The notes beneath the pieces were generated by a model. That model had not been told where the DNA came from, ran no database searches, and was given only the letters and a program-made list of their open reading frames with translations. Below, piece after piece: positions 45,799-55,518 of a stretch of DNA of 64,000 bases. Each line of letters begins with the position of its first letter. Position 1 is the first letter of the stretch. Location of the stretch: positions 2,177,501 through 2,241,500 of the forward strand of contig CM076947.1 in the NCBI GenBank assembly GCA_039566865.1. The letters run 5' to 3'. Source of the stretch: Aurelia coerulea (lineage: Eukaryota; Cnidaria; Scyphozoa; Semaeostomeae; Ulmaridae). A program made the translations under genes and the position numbers.

Positions 45799-46630
45799 AT
45801 ATCTAGCCTATTACACAAGACATATTTTCAATGATGATTTCAAACCTAAACCACATAATGTCCTAACATACTTTGACCGTTTCGAATTCCAAAAGCGCGG
45901 CACCATCCACATGCATCTTTTGGTTTGGTTGAAGGATATTGGTGCAATGCAGTATCCACGCATATCTGCTGATATTCCACCACCAAACTCTCCAATCTTT
46001 AGGCATGTTACCAAATTTCAGAAGAGCAACAAATCTTCCTTGCCTATTTATACACAGCCAACGTCCATCCTGGACGATGGCACTAATAAATACCTTCAAA
46101 TTTCCCACTCCGCTGAAGCTTTCCAACTGGGACTACGGGGCTACATTGACACACTATTACCAGCCCGGCAGTGCTCAATAGATGGGCAGACAACGGATGG
46201 GAAATCTATGCTCTGGAAATATGTATCTGAATATGTGACAAAGTGGAAGGAGTCCTACCACATTGACACCATGGAAGTCTCCAACATTGCTCCGTCCACT
46301 GCTGCATTCAAATATCTTGCAACTATGGACGTCTGTGAGCCTGAAATGTGGGTCCTCCTTTCAAATAATAAAATTTCTTGGACCCCTTCCACTAGGAAAA
46401 GCTTAATTGCACCAACTCCAACAAAGGCAGAAACGAATACTTTGCTCTTAAAGTACCGCATGCGACCATCTCAATTTGATTCATTGTCTTTCACTGAATG
46501 GTTGCGTGTGGTTGATGAAAGCAAGACTCCCCCTGTCCCTTACAAGGATGGGAAAAAAGTTCTCCTTGGTCTCAAAATGTCATTTGCTGTGTTTTGGCGC
46601 CAACACTTGTATTTCTTATTCAAAGATTAG
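45799..46630 (+). pseudogene. Helitron-type Rep endonuclease fragment (HUH motif)
   Basis: Open from about 45800 to the stop at 46628-46630. It reads FNDDFKPKPHNVLTYFDRFE then FQKRGTIHMHLLVWL, where His-Met-His is the HUH metal-binding motif in the usual Helitron context (RG...HxH..LW). A Tyr-rich motif WKYVSEYVTKWKESY follows about 100 residues later, as expected for the nicking tyrosine block. Rolling-circle Rep proteins nick and rejoin single-stranded DNA. No PIF1 helicase follows and the N-terminus is missing. Some virus-like HUH proteins look similar, so the Helitron label is moderate. Confidence 0.6.
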
Positions 46631-46632
46631 AA

Positions 46633-46731
46633 ATGGCTGCTCACACCGATGTGGTTGACAATATCGAGGAAGCTTTAAGAATTAAAGAAGATTACGAAAG
46701 AGAAACAACAAGTATGAGATGTAAAGAGTGA
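46633..46731 (+). CDS. Short 32-aa ORF, unassigned
   Basis: ATG 46633, stop 46729-46731; MAAHTDVVDNIEEALRIKED and a short tail. Amphipathic and protein-like, perhaps a first exon. It starts right after the Rep stop codon. Weak support. Confidence 0.2.
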   Translation: MAAHTDVVDNIEEALRIKEDYERETTSMRCKE

Positions 46732-46767
46732 AACAACATTCTTATCAAGAAAAAATGCGATGATATA

Positions 46768-47104
46768 CACATATTTTTTATAAGAAACTAAGAATTTGGG
46801 ACTCTAATGAAAGTTTCTTAAAATTGTAAAAAATCAAATTTCTTACGAGTTTCTAGAGGTTCCATAACAATCTTGATGTTCACTACCTGTGCCCTCATGA
46901 ACATTTTAAAACAATTTTTTAAGCCTTTCCAATGTTTAGACATTACTCAAGTACCTTACGAGTAATATGATGCAGGAAACAAGTGAAAATAAAATGAAAA
47001 TATGTCAAGGATTCCCTTTATCAAAGTAAATAGTGGAGTTTCTTAATTTTTTGGCGATCTGAGAGTTGAGTTTCTTATGGGCAGTTTCTTATAAAAAATA
47101 CATG
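46768..47104. mobile_element. TAAGAAACT-related MITE, copy D
   Basis: Begins CACATATTTTTTATAAGAAA and ends TTTCTTATAAAAAATACATG. TA flanks 46766-46767 and 47105-47106. The interior matches the degenerate copy at 40060 more than copies A-C. Confidence 0.75.
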
Positions 47105-47164
47105 TATTTGATATTTGATTGATATTTGATGGTACTTTCTTATCATGAAGTTATATGTGTACTC

Positions 47165-47816
47165 TTTCAAAATTTGTTTCAAGTCCAAATCAAATAAAAA
47201 CTGACCAATTCCATTTGCTTTCACGGAGATGGTACTGAGATTGTAAAGACACGAGCTTCTGGGCTCGAGTTTCTTTCACTGTGGTTGTCTTTCACATTTT
47301 CTTAACGAAGAAAAATACATTGCTTTATGGTCTTCGATCAGTGCAGTATTGTGGTGCTAAAACATGGAACAGCATTCCAGTAAACATCAAGGAATCAACC
47401 TCTATCCACAGCTTTCGAAAAAATCTCAAAACTTTCTTCTTCACCAATAATTATCAAAACTAATCATGGTAGAGTGCTCCTGGGGGCTGGATGGGCGTTT
47501 TTCCGTCTGTCCAGTCCCTGGAAGTACTTTAAACCCACATTGATATGAAGTGGCTTCATTCCTCGCAAGTTTATCATCAATCCTTAAATATTTAAACAAA
47601 TTTTGAATATTTTCTAAGACAGGGGGTGCTCTCTCCTCGATTAGTTTATCTATTGAGAGGGCCCCTCCTTAAGAAATTCCCTGCACACAAATTTATTTTC
47701 TTTTTTTCTACATCATTGCTATTGTTATCATTTATATTTTTTACACTTAGTTAATTTATGTTGAAATTGTTTGTATGTAGTGGAATTTTAAAATGAGAAA
47801 CTGAAACTGAAACTGG
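47165..47816 (+). mobile_element. 5'-truncated LINE, 3' end only
   Basis: 47281-47463 encodes the last 60 codons of a LINE ORF2 (YGLRSVQYCGAKTWNSIPVN ... FFFTNNYQN). It matches the C-terminus of the minus-strand LINE at 62563. The 3' UTR shares GGGGGTGCTCTCTCCTCGATTAG with that copy and ends in a GAAACT repeat tail at about 47795-47816. Confidence 0.8.
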
Positions 47817-47989
47817 TTGCGTAGAGGTGAGCTGCTGCGCTGGAGCGATCTTTCTCTCACAATAAAAACGAGGCTTTGAATATTTGCAAAATGACAAAGC
47901 GAGGCCAGTTCAGTTGCTGCGCAGCAACTATAACTTGCTGATAAGGAATATACTGTGGCATATCCGAAAAAGTGCCCACCCATAAACAT

Positions 47990-48155
47990 ACGGGGGGGGT
48001 CAGTCCGATATTTTTGGGTCAAACTTTTGCCCAAAGTGATAATTTTGGGTCAAACTTGTGTCCAAAATGATATTTTTGGGTCCTGAAAAAATGGCAGATA
48101 TAATTCTGATATTTTTAGGTATCAAATTTAGAAAAACTGATATTTTTGGGTCATT
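47990..48155. repeat. Tandem TGATATTTTTGGGTC motifs
   Basis: TGATATTTTTGGGTC or a one-base variant occurs about five times between 48006 and 48155, some followed by AAACTT. It begins after a short G run at about 47992. Confidence 0.6.
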
Positions 48156-48436
48156 ATGAGAAATTCATATCTGAATCAAATGTACTGTACATTGACAAAT
48201 TAGTTTGCTTCGTATCGTGTAAAATTTTGGGCAATTAGCATTCAGCTCTATTGTTTGGAAGAGAGATTTTCACCCTGAACTGAGGCATTGCCGTTCAACC
48301 CCTCTTTTAATCCCCTGTCTAACAAGCTACTTTCTTTCCTTCCCAGGTAAAGTTCACCTCCCAATCAAGCTCCTTGCTAATATTGAAAACAACAAAAATA
48401 CCCTGAATACAGTACTGTTTGAAATCAAATTTAAAC

Positions 48437-48958
48437 TCAACCAGAAAATTGAACGGTGCGCCTCTGTCGTCCTCGAGAGCTATATGTGAATCTTACGCGT
48501 CGTCTGTCGTCTGCCATATCATTTCGTCCAGGTCTTCGCCAAAAATATCTATCCAGTGATAACTTATCAACTGCAGAAAGTTGGTAGCACTGTGATTCAT
48601 TGTCATAGTAAAGAGTAACTTTCTGAACAACGCTACTGCATGGAATGTCAGAATGAATTTCAGTTCTATTTAACTGTAATTCTGATTGTCACTCAAAGTG
48701 TACTACTTTGAACTTTACGTCAACATTAGCCGTCTTTGTGTCAAACGGTTTTACGTACTCCACTCTCCGCGTTTTTTCCATTTTGTGATGAATACAGCCT
48801 ATACATTTTTCGAACTTGAGCAATAGAAAATTCATCATCGATGTCTGTGCGCACAGCTATATAATCAAAGAGCCCAACAACATTTGTATCGTCGGCAATG
48901 GAGGTACTTGTTGGGGAGATGAGATAGGGTTTCTTCGCGGAAATTAAGTGTCCCCCTT
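48437..48958 (-). pseudogene. Unassigned coding-like track with frameshift and stop
   Basis: On the minus strand from about 48958, TSIADDTNVVGLFDYIAVRT and DDEFSIAQVRKMYRLYSSQN run open. After a one-base shift near 48768 the text continues RVEYVKPFDTKTANVDVKFK, a TGA (near 48689), then LYYDNESQCYQLSAVDKL and RRPGRNDMADDRRRVRFTYS to a stop at 48437-48439. Protein-like sequence on both sides of each break argues for a decayed gene of at least 160 codons. Family not recognised; probably a transposon-borne protein. Confidence 0.42.
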
Positions 48959-48959
48959 G

Positions 48960-50450
48960 CTTACAGTAGATGCGCATGCGTACTAGCATTTTTAGCCCAA
49001 AAATGGAGGGAAGCTTCGAAGCTTCGAAAGAATACAACGACAAGAAGAGAACAGTCGTCACCGAGGAAACAGGTATAAAATCCTTAATATTTTGTTTTAT
49101 GGAGGTATGAAGATTTATTCCACGACATGTAATTTCACTTTGTCAGGTATTTGGCCTGATAAATTAAAAAAGATTACGCTACGAAGAATGATAGGCCTAT
49201 TCTATTTTTGGGACCTCTTGTTTGGTTGAACGTGAAGACTGAGCGAAGATTGATTTGATCGGAACACAACATGTAAGCCTCAAGGCTTGCAAATTTCCTG
49301 TATTTTGTAAATGTCTTTTAAAGTTAGCAACAGGAACTAACATTTGGAATGGTAGGATTATAGAAAAAAGAAGCCTTCAAAAACCTTCAAATGCAGCAAG
49401 TTTCTCAAATCATTTCAAATGATTTGCCCCAGAGTGTACAGATGTTTCTTATTAAAAGGTATTTTGTCATATATCTACCTGAAGGTGACTGTGAAGTTGC
49501 AATTTTTAGTGCCAAGGGCTGGGATTACAGAGGTAGCTAAGCGGCAATCAAGTCCATGACCCCTTCATCGTCATGATGCTCTAATGATGCCAGGGTGCAT
49601 TCCACCTAAGCTTTCGTACACCAGATATTTTCAGGGAGAGAGAATACACGTCATATATATTTGATCATATCAAAAGAAACTGCTAATTCACATAAAAAGA
49701 TTGAGGACAACTTTGCGTTCACGTGAAGGTAGACTGATTTTGGTACGCCATCACGCCAAGAACCGATTTTATTGAAAAAGTGACGCTGATACGCCAACAA
49801 AAAGTCAGGTCTACGCCGAAGATCTTCGGGCCTAAGTGCATGGAATGCACCCTGGTAATGATGGGGTGGCCCTACCGGATACCAAACCCTGTCTGCCTAA
49901 CTTTTCTTGCTGCAAATTCAGAGGATCAAACCACTGTGCCACAACACCTGAAATACACACCAAGCCCAAGGGGTAACTACACAATAAAATCACAATGTCT
50001 ATCTGGAGCATCTTCAGACAAAAATTATCTTCTTGCGTTCATCATAAGTATTTTGTTAGGATGTTCTTCAAGGGATTCTAATCTTATCTACACGTTGTAC
50101 TTGTGCTGTGTCACAGTACAGTTTGCATATCCTTTAGGCAGTAAAACATTTATACAACAAGCTGTTTTTTGTCTGAACTCTACCCATTAGACCTTTCTAG
50201 CATGGGAACCTCTGCATGGAACCAAAGTTCCAGCTAGCAAAGCTCTAAGGGTCATAGAGTCACTCAAGCATCTTCACCTCGACAAGGTAACAGCTTATGA
50301 AGATGGCCATTTACAAACAAAACAATATTCAGTCTATCAACAAACAAAAGCAAACAATGGACATAGAGTCAACAAAATGTAGCAGCAATATTTACAATTC
50401 TCTATACATTTATCCAAAACATGTAGGATAATGGAGGGGCGTTAAAGCAT
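48960..50450. other. No clear gene apart from the hAT-type MITE
   Basis: A plausible first exon lies at 49002-49070 (ATGGAGGGAAGCTTCGAAGC, then GAGGAAACAG|GTATAA), but nothing downstream joins to it convincingly. The rest is unassigned. Confidence 0.35.
49590..49855. mobile_element. hAT-type MITE, 266 bp, 8-bp TSD
   Basis: Left CCAGGGTGCATTCCACCTAA and right GGAATGCACCCTGG are inverses. Direct repeats TAATGATG flank it at 49582-49589 and 49856-49863. A CAGGGTG terminus with an 8-bp duplication is the hAT signature. AT-rich interior, no ORF. Confidence 0.85.
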
Positions 50451-50470
50451 TTGATCTTATAAGAGGAGAT

Positions 50471-51310
50471 TCATGATCTTCTATTCTGAAGCCATTCATC
50501 AAATGCAAACAAGCTGGAATCATCCTCATGCCTACTTTCAACTTGTGACTGCTGGTCTCTTTCAAACAAGGAACTGGTGTTGTTTTCAAATTCTTCATCA
50601 ATTTGGCCCAAAGTTATGTTGAAAATATTCTCTGCTGTCAGATTTAGGGTGGTGTCATTACCAAAAATGCATACTGATGAGTCAAAATTTTGCAGATCTG
50701 CTTCATCATCCACACCTTCTTCATCACAAATAGCTGCACAACTGCAGTTGTTCTCAGCTTCTGTTTCTTCTGGCAATAACAAGTTATTAATCTGACTCAC
50801 AACAATTTCTGGTTCAACATTTCCATTTGAACAACTATTCTTATTCAGCCTGGGTCCTAAACCTCCCTTACATTCTTCAAATCCATATTCTGTTGGAGCA
50901 AGATAGTTGATGGTACTCTCAAATACTTGATTGTATTCATTGGCTTGAAATATTGCTCTTGCAAAGATTTCATCAAGAGCACCATCAACTGGTGGTACAT
51001 TCTCTAATTGGCCCTTAGCGTACTGATATCCGATATCTCTCAGTAGCTTAAAATTTGGAACCTCATCAATAACGATTGACTCCCAACTAATTTGATCAAG
51101 TTTTCGAATGTAGACTCGATACATATGGTAGTAAATTCGTGCATAGAGCATAAGGAAGGCTTGTTTACAATGTTGAGAGTTGCTTAATAATCCATTGCTG
51201 TCAACAAGAGAAGGAAGAATGTTATCTTGGCAAGCCTGACTGTAGACTGTCAGAGCTAAATTTTTGGTAATATGTCTAAGTCCAGGGCTCTTATCATTAC
51301 CAGTGTAGAT
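50471..51310 (-). CDS. Unrecognised minus-strand ORF, acidic C-terminus, truncated 5'
   Basis: The minus-strand frame is open from about 51310 to the stop at 50471. It reads DKSPGLRHITKNLALTVYSQ, an aromatic segment MLYARIYYHMYRVYIRKLDQ, then a long acidic Asn/Glu-rich tail ending FAFDEWLQNRRS. About 275 codons without a stop. No domain recognised. Its upstream side is cut by the A-tail of the LINE at 51310, so the start is missing; an internal Met at 51151 is the first in frame. It may be a terminal exon of a gene or another transposon protein. Confidence 0.45.
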   Translation of the reverse strand: MYTGNDKSPGLRHITKNLALTVYSQACQDNILPSLVDSNGLLSNSQHCKQAFLMLYARIYYHMYRVYIRKLDQISWESIVIDEVPNFKLLRDIGYQYAKGQLENVPPVDGALDEIFARAIFQANEYNQVFESTINYLAPTEYGFEECKGGLGPRLNKNSCSNGNVEPEIVVSQINNLLLPEETEAENNCSCAAICDEEGVDDEADLQNFDSSVCIFGNDTTLNLTAENIFNITLGQIDEEFENNTSSLFERDQQSQVESRHEDDSSLFAFDEWLQNRRS

Positions 51311-52760
51311 ACTTTTTTTTTATTCAAATATTAAATTTTACAAGATACTTTACATTTTACTATACCTAATTCTAATTACTATACGACACTACAAGTACGA
51401 TACCTTTTTTGAAAACAGGAATTACTTTTGCAATCTTCCAAATGTCTGGAAAAACCCCAGTTTTGAAAGACGTATTGTAGATATAAGTAAGGGGTCTCAC
51501 TAGGCTCTCGTAGCAATCTTTTACAAGATCAGGTCTAATGTTATCGTAACCAGCAGCTTTACCTGGCTTTAAGCGATTGATTTCATTAAGAACGTCTAGT
51601 TCGGTAACCCTGCTTAGAAAGAAATGCTCGTTGGGGTTTCTAAGGTACGCAGTGAAATCTGTATGTGTGGGCTCAACCATACCATTAATTGCCTTGCCAA
51701 TGTTACAGAAAAAGTTATTTAGCAACGAAGCAATATGAGCATCTGACGTCCAAGTACGCTTAGATTTATCGACTAACTTAACTGATCGTCTGTTTGCATT
51801 TTTTGGGATTTAGCATGGGTCCCATTATTGACCACATACGGAATATAGCACTTGTTTTGTCTTTCAAGATATCGTTGAAGTAATTTATTTCGGCCTGTCT
51901 CAAGCACATTGTCAAGATGTTCTTATATGTCTTGTACTTACTAATTGAACCTTCGTCTTTGAGTTTGACTGAGCGCTTATAAAGCTTATTTTTCTTCTGA
52001 ATGCACCTTCTAAGGCCTTTATTAACCCATGGTTTATCTTTCAGGCGCTTTTTGGGTAATGTTCTTAACGGGAAGCAATCATTGAAGCATTTTGTCAAAT
52101 TGTCGTTGAAAACTACAGTGCATTTATTAGCATCTTTGCACTTGAAGATATCGTCCCAATTCATTTTTTGCATATTTTCTTTGAATCTGGCACGGTTTTT
52201 CTCGCTGAAGCAACATACTTTTGGTACGTTCCTATTGCTGTTCGTGTCCTCTTTCAGAACAAGGATGGATGCAAAGTGGTCACTGATGTCTGTTATTAAG
52301 TTACCTGCTTCTATTTTTGCACTGTGGTGCTGTTGAAATAAAAAGATGTGGTCAACGAGTGAGAAAGTATTTTTAGTTACCCTTGAAGGCAAGATTGTTT
52401 GGGGAAAGAAGCTATGCGCAATGAGAAGATCTAAGTATTCCTTGACGGGTTTATGTTTACTGTCATTGTACTTAAGCAGATCAAGGTTAATGTCTCCAAT
52501 AAAAATTCCCTGCTTAAACTTAGATTTGCAATTTTGTCAAGTGTGAACTCAAGTTTTTGGCTAAAGTCTTTGATGGATCCGTCAGGATGTCTATAAATCA
52601 GACCTATGATAGTTTCTACGTTATCTCGTGATATAGTAAACCAAAGGTTTTCACAAGGGCTTTGACAATTAAATGTTACGTCATGTTGCACCTCAGATTT
52701 AATGTCAGCTTTCACGTATACGCAAACATCCCCAACATTTCCGCGAAGTGAGGGTACTGG
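51310..52760 (-). pseudogene. LINE (CR1/Jockey-like), 5'-truncated and internally deleted
   Basis: Minus strand. The endonuclease half is at 52715-52080: IIGLIYRHPDGSIKDFSQKL, a frameshift, FSLVDHIFLF, then the end motif ISDHFASILVL. The linker has KDKPWVNKGLRRCIQKKNKL. The reverse-transcriptase start is at 51725-51410: EINRLKPGKAAGYDNI and IAKVIPVFKKG. Directly after VFKKG the sequence jumps to a short tail and ATTTGAATAAAAAAAAA at 51310, so the RT palm and the rest of ORF2 have been deleted. It cannot retrotranspose. Confidence 0.8.
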
Positions 52761-52802
52761 ATGGTGAATGTACCCATTTAAAAGCGATGAAAAGTGATCT
52801 AA

Positions 52803-54562
52803 ATTTTAGAATCAGTTGAATTTGTACTCGAGAACAACTACTTCCTCTTTGACAACGTCATGTACAAGCAAGTATCAGGCACTGCTATGGGAACTAAATT
52901 TGCACATCCGTACGCTTGCCTTACTATCGGTTAAATAGGGGTAACAAGATTATTCCCTAACATTTTAAAGAACTATTTCCTGGATTCAATTTGCTCATCA
53001 TAAAAGATACCTTTTTTCGCTTTATGGATGATGGAGTTGAAATGAGTATTCTGTGGTCGATGAGAGGCCGGAGGCTGCGAGAAGTTAATAGCCTGTCTTC
53101 CAGACCACTTGGAGATTCAACTGCTGCTCTTCCCAATGGTGGGAAAAAGATAATACGAATGATGAGGGAAAACAATTTGAACCACTAACCTCAGACATTG
53201 GATTACACAAGTTAATCTCTGGAGCAACCCACATGATTGGTCAATCAAAATCTTGCATTGACTTAATCTTTACAGATCAACCTAAGCTTTTCATTGAGTC
53301 CGGTATTCATCCTTCCCTTCATGAGCAATGGCATCATCAAATAGTTCATGGAAAGCTTCCCTTGGAAAACAAGCAACTTTGATGTTTTACCAAAAATCCA
53401 CAATTCTAAGGAAATCATTCATACAATTGCAAGATCAGATAAAGACTACATTGAAATGTCACCACCTGATAATCTCAAAGGAAGAATGATTGTTGCAGGG
53501 CCAGCATCACCTACTCAAAGATTAAGTGAGTTACTGGACACTTTACTTAAACCTATTGTGCCTACACTTTCCACCTATGTCAAAGATGACTGGGATTTCA
53601 AAAGAAAGATACTGTGAGAATTCAACACAGCTACGTCATTGTTTCCTTATGATGCCATTAGCCTTTACACTAGTATACCACATACCCTTGGAATTGAAGC
53701 TATTGATTATTGGATGGACAAAAGAAACAATTTGATACCACCACGTTTTACAAAAAACTTTATTTTAGAATCAGTTGAATTTGTACTCGAGAACAACTAC
53801 TTCCTCTTTGACAACGTCATGTACAAGCAAGTATCAGGCACTGCTATGGGAACCAAATTTGCACATCCGTACGCTTGCCTTACTATCGGTTACATAGAGG
53901 TAACAAGATTATTCCCTAACATTTTAAAGAACTATTTCCTGGATTCAATTTGCTCATCATAAAAGATACCTTTTTTCGCTTTATGGATGATGGAGTTTAA
54001 ATGAGTATTCTGTGGTCGATGAGAGGCCGGAGGCTGCGAGAAGTTAATAGCCTGTCTTCCAGACCACTTGGAGATTCGACTGCCGCTCTCCCCAATGGTA
54101 GGAAAAAGATAACGAGAATGATAAGGGAAAACAATTTGAACCACTAACCTCAGGCCTTGGATTACACAAGTTAATCTCTGGAGCAACCCACATGATTGGT
54201 CAATTGAAATTTTGCATTGACTTAATCTTTACAGATCAACCTAAGCTTTTCATTGAGTCCGGTATTCATCCTTCCCTTCATGAGCAATGGCATCATCAAA
54301 TAGTTCATGGAAAACTTCCCTTGGAAAACAAGCAACTTTGATGTTTTACCAAAAATCCACAATTCTAAGGAAATCATTCAATCAATTGCAAGATCAGATA
54401 AAGACTACATTGAAATGTCACCACCTGATAATCTCAAAGGAAGAACAATCGTTGCAGGGCCAGCATCACCTACTCAAAGATTAAGTGAGTTACTGCTATT
54501 GTGCCTACACTTTCCACCTACGTCAAAGATCACTGGGATTTCATAAGAAAGATACCACGAGA
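52803..54562 (+). repeat. 959-bp tandem duplication, Penelope-like RT joined to LINE endonuclease
   Basis: Copy 1 is 52803-53761, copy 2 is 53762-54562 (shorter, with a 16-bp deletion near 54495). The copies differ at scattered bases. Each holds VMYKQVSGTAMGTKFAHPYA (the Penelope-like RT palm), LISGATHMIGQSKSCIDLIF (LINE endonuclease type) and MSPPDNLKGRMIVAGPASPT (Penelope-like RT fingers). Copy 2 ends where a mariner-type terminus begins at 54563. Confidence 0.82.
53354..53962 (+). pseudogene. Penelope-like element reverse transcriptase fragment
   Basis: Runs across the duplication junction. NFDVLPKIHNSKEII leads to IVAGPASPTQRLSELLDTLL and STYVKDDWDFKRKIL with a stop at 53615-53617. After a frameshift it gives LYTSIPHTLGIEAIDYWMDK and QVSGTAMGTKFAHPYACLTI, then a stop at 53960-53962. 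The xGTAMGT...PYA block matches Penelope-like RTs. The catalytic YxDD-type motif and any GIY-YIG endonuclease are missing. Non-functional. Confidence 0.75.
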
Positions 54563-55360
54563 ATACCGGGTGTCTCAGAAAAAAGTACCCCCTTTTGACT
54601 GGTAATAGGAACCAAGCAATAAGTTATCATTGCCCCCAACTTCACAGCTAAATGTATCAATGTTCAACTTAAATGCACGTACCTTGCATTTAGAATTTGT
54701 CCACCAAACACCAGAGATACAGGTTCGCAAAGTCAAAATTTACAGTGCACCCAAAACCAGAGGTTTTGAAAAAGGGCCTAGTCATGATTTGTATCGTGGA
54801 CATTTTCCAAAGTACCTGTAGACTTCAAGTTTGCGTGTTTTGCTTTTGAAAAGAATAAAAGAGGCATGGACATGGCGCTGACTAAACAAATATAGTAAAT
54901 ATGTTGTAAGAGTGATAAAGTCGTGCCACATCTCCAAACTAAGCGTGCATATGCTCCTTTTCCTCTTCTTTACTACAAAACACTTGGGATTGAATGCAAT
55001 GCAAGAACCATTTCCTCAAAAGAAAAGTCACTTGAAAAACAATTGAAGTAATTCAAGCTATAAATCTTTTCAAAAATAAAAAGTAAAGGTCAAAGTTGAA
55101 AATTCGTTTGCAAAATACGCACATGCACACTCGCAGCACACGAACGAGCAGAAGTATCAGAAGTCATGGAACATGTGGATGAGAAACGGCGACGAAATCA
55201 TAAGAATGGCCCAAGAGCTAACAAATATTATCTTGAATGTGGTGGATGCAATTAAAAGGGGGTGGGTTATTATCTTTATCGTGGTGGATAAGCGTAGCAT
55301 GGGTAGAATATTATCATAAATGTGGCGGCACTTGTCTTGAATCGATTTTGCAAGCAGTCG
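54563..55360. other. Unassigned; starts with a solo mariner-type end
   Basis: TACCGGGTGTCTCAGAAAAA at 54563 matches mariner-type termini. A partner end was not found with confidence (AAAAGGGGGTGGG near 55253 is a weak candidate). No gene. Confidence 0.4.
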
Positions 55361-55518
55361 CAGGCCCGTAGGAAGCGGGGGGAAGGGGGGCTCAAGCCCC
55401 CCAATAATTTCTTAAAACAATGGTTCTACCTCACACACATTAACTAGATGTATTGTTCTTTATTGTTTTGAGAACAATTGCCCCCCCCCCCTCAAAGAGG
55501 CTGCTTCCTACGGCCCTG
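55361..55518. mobile_element. 158-bp MITE with CAGGSCCGTAGGAAGC ends
   Basis: CAGGCCCGTAGGAAGCGG is mirrored by GCTTCCTACGGCCCTG. G/C runs lie just inside both ends. It interrupts the 3' end of the minus-strand gene at 55.5-59.2 kb; the frame there ends in translated MITE sequence (IQGRRKQPL). Confidence 0.72.
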
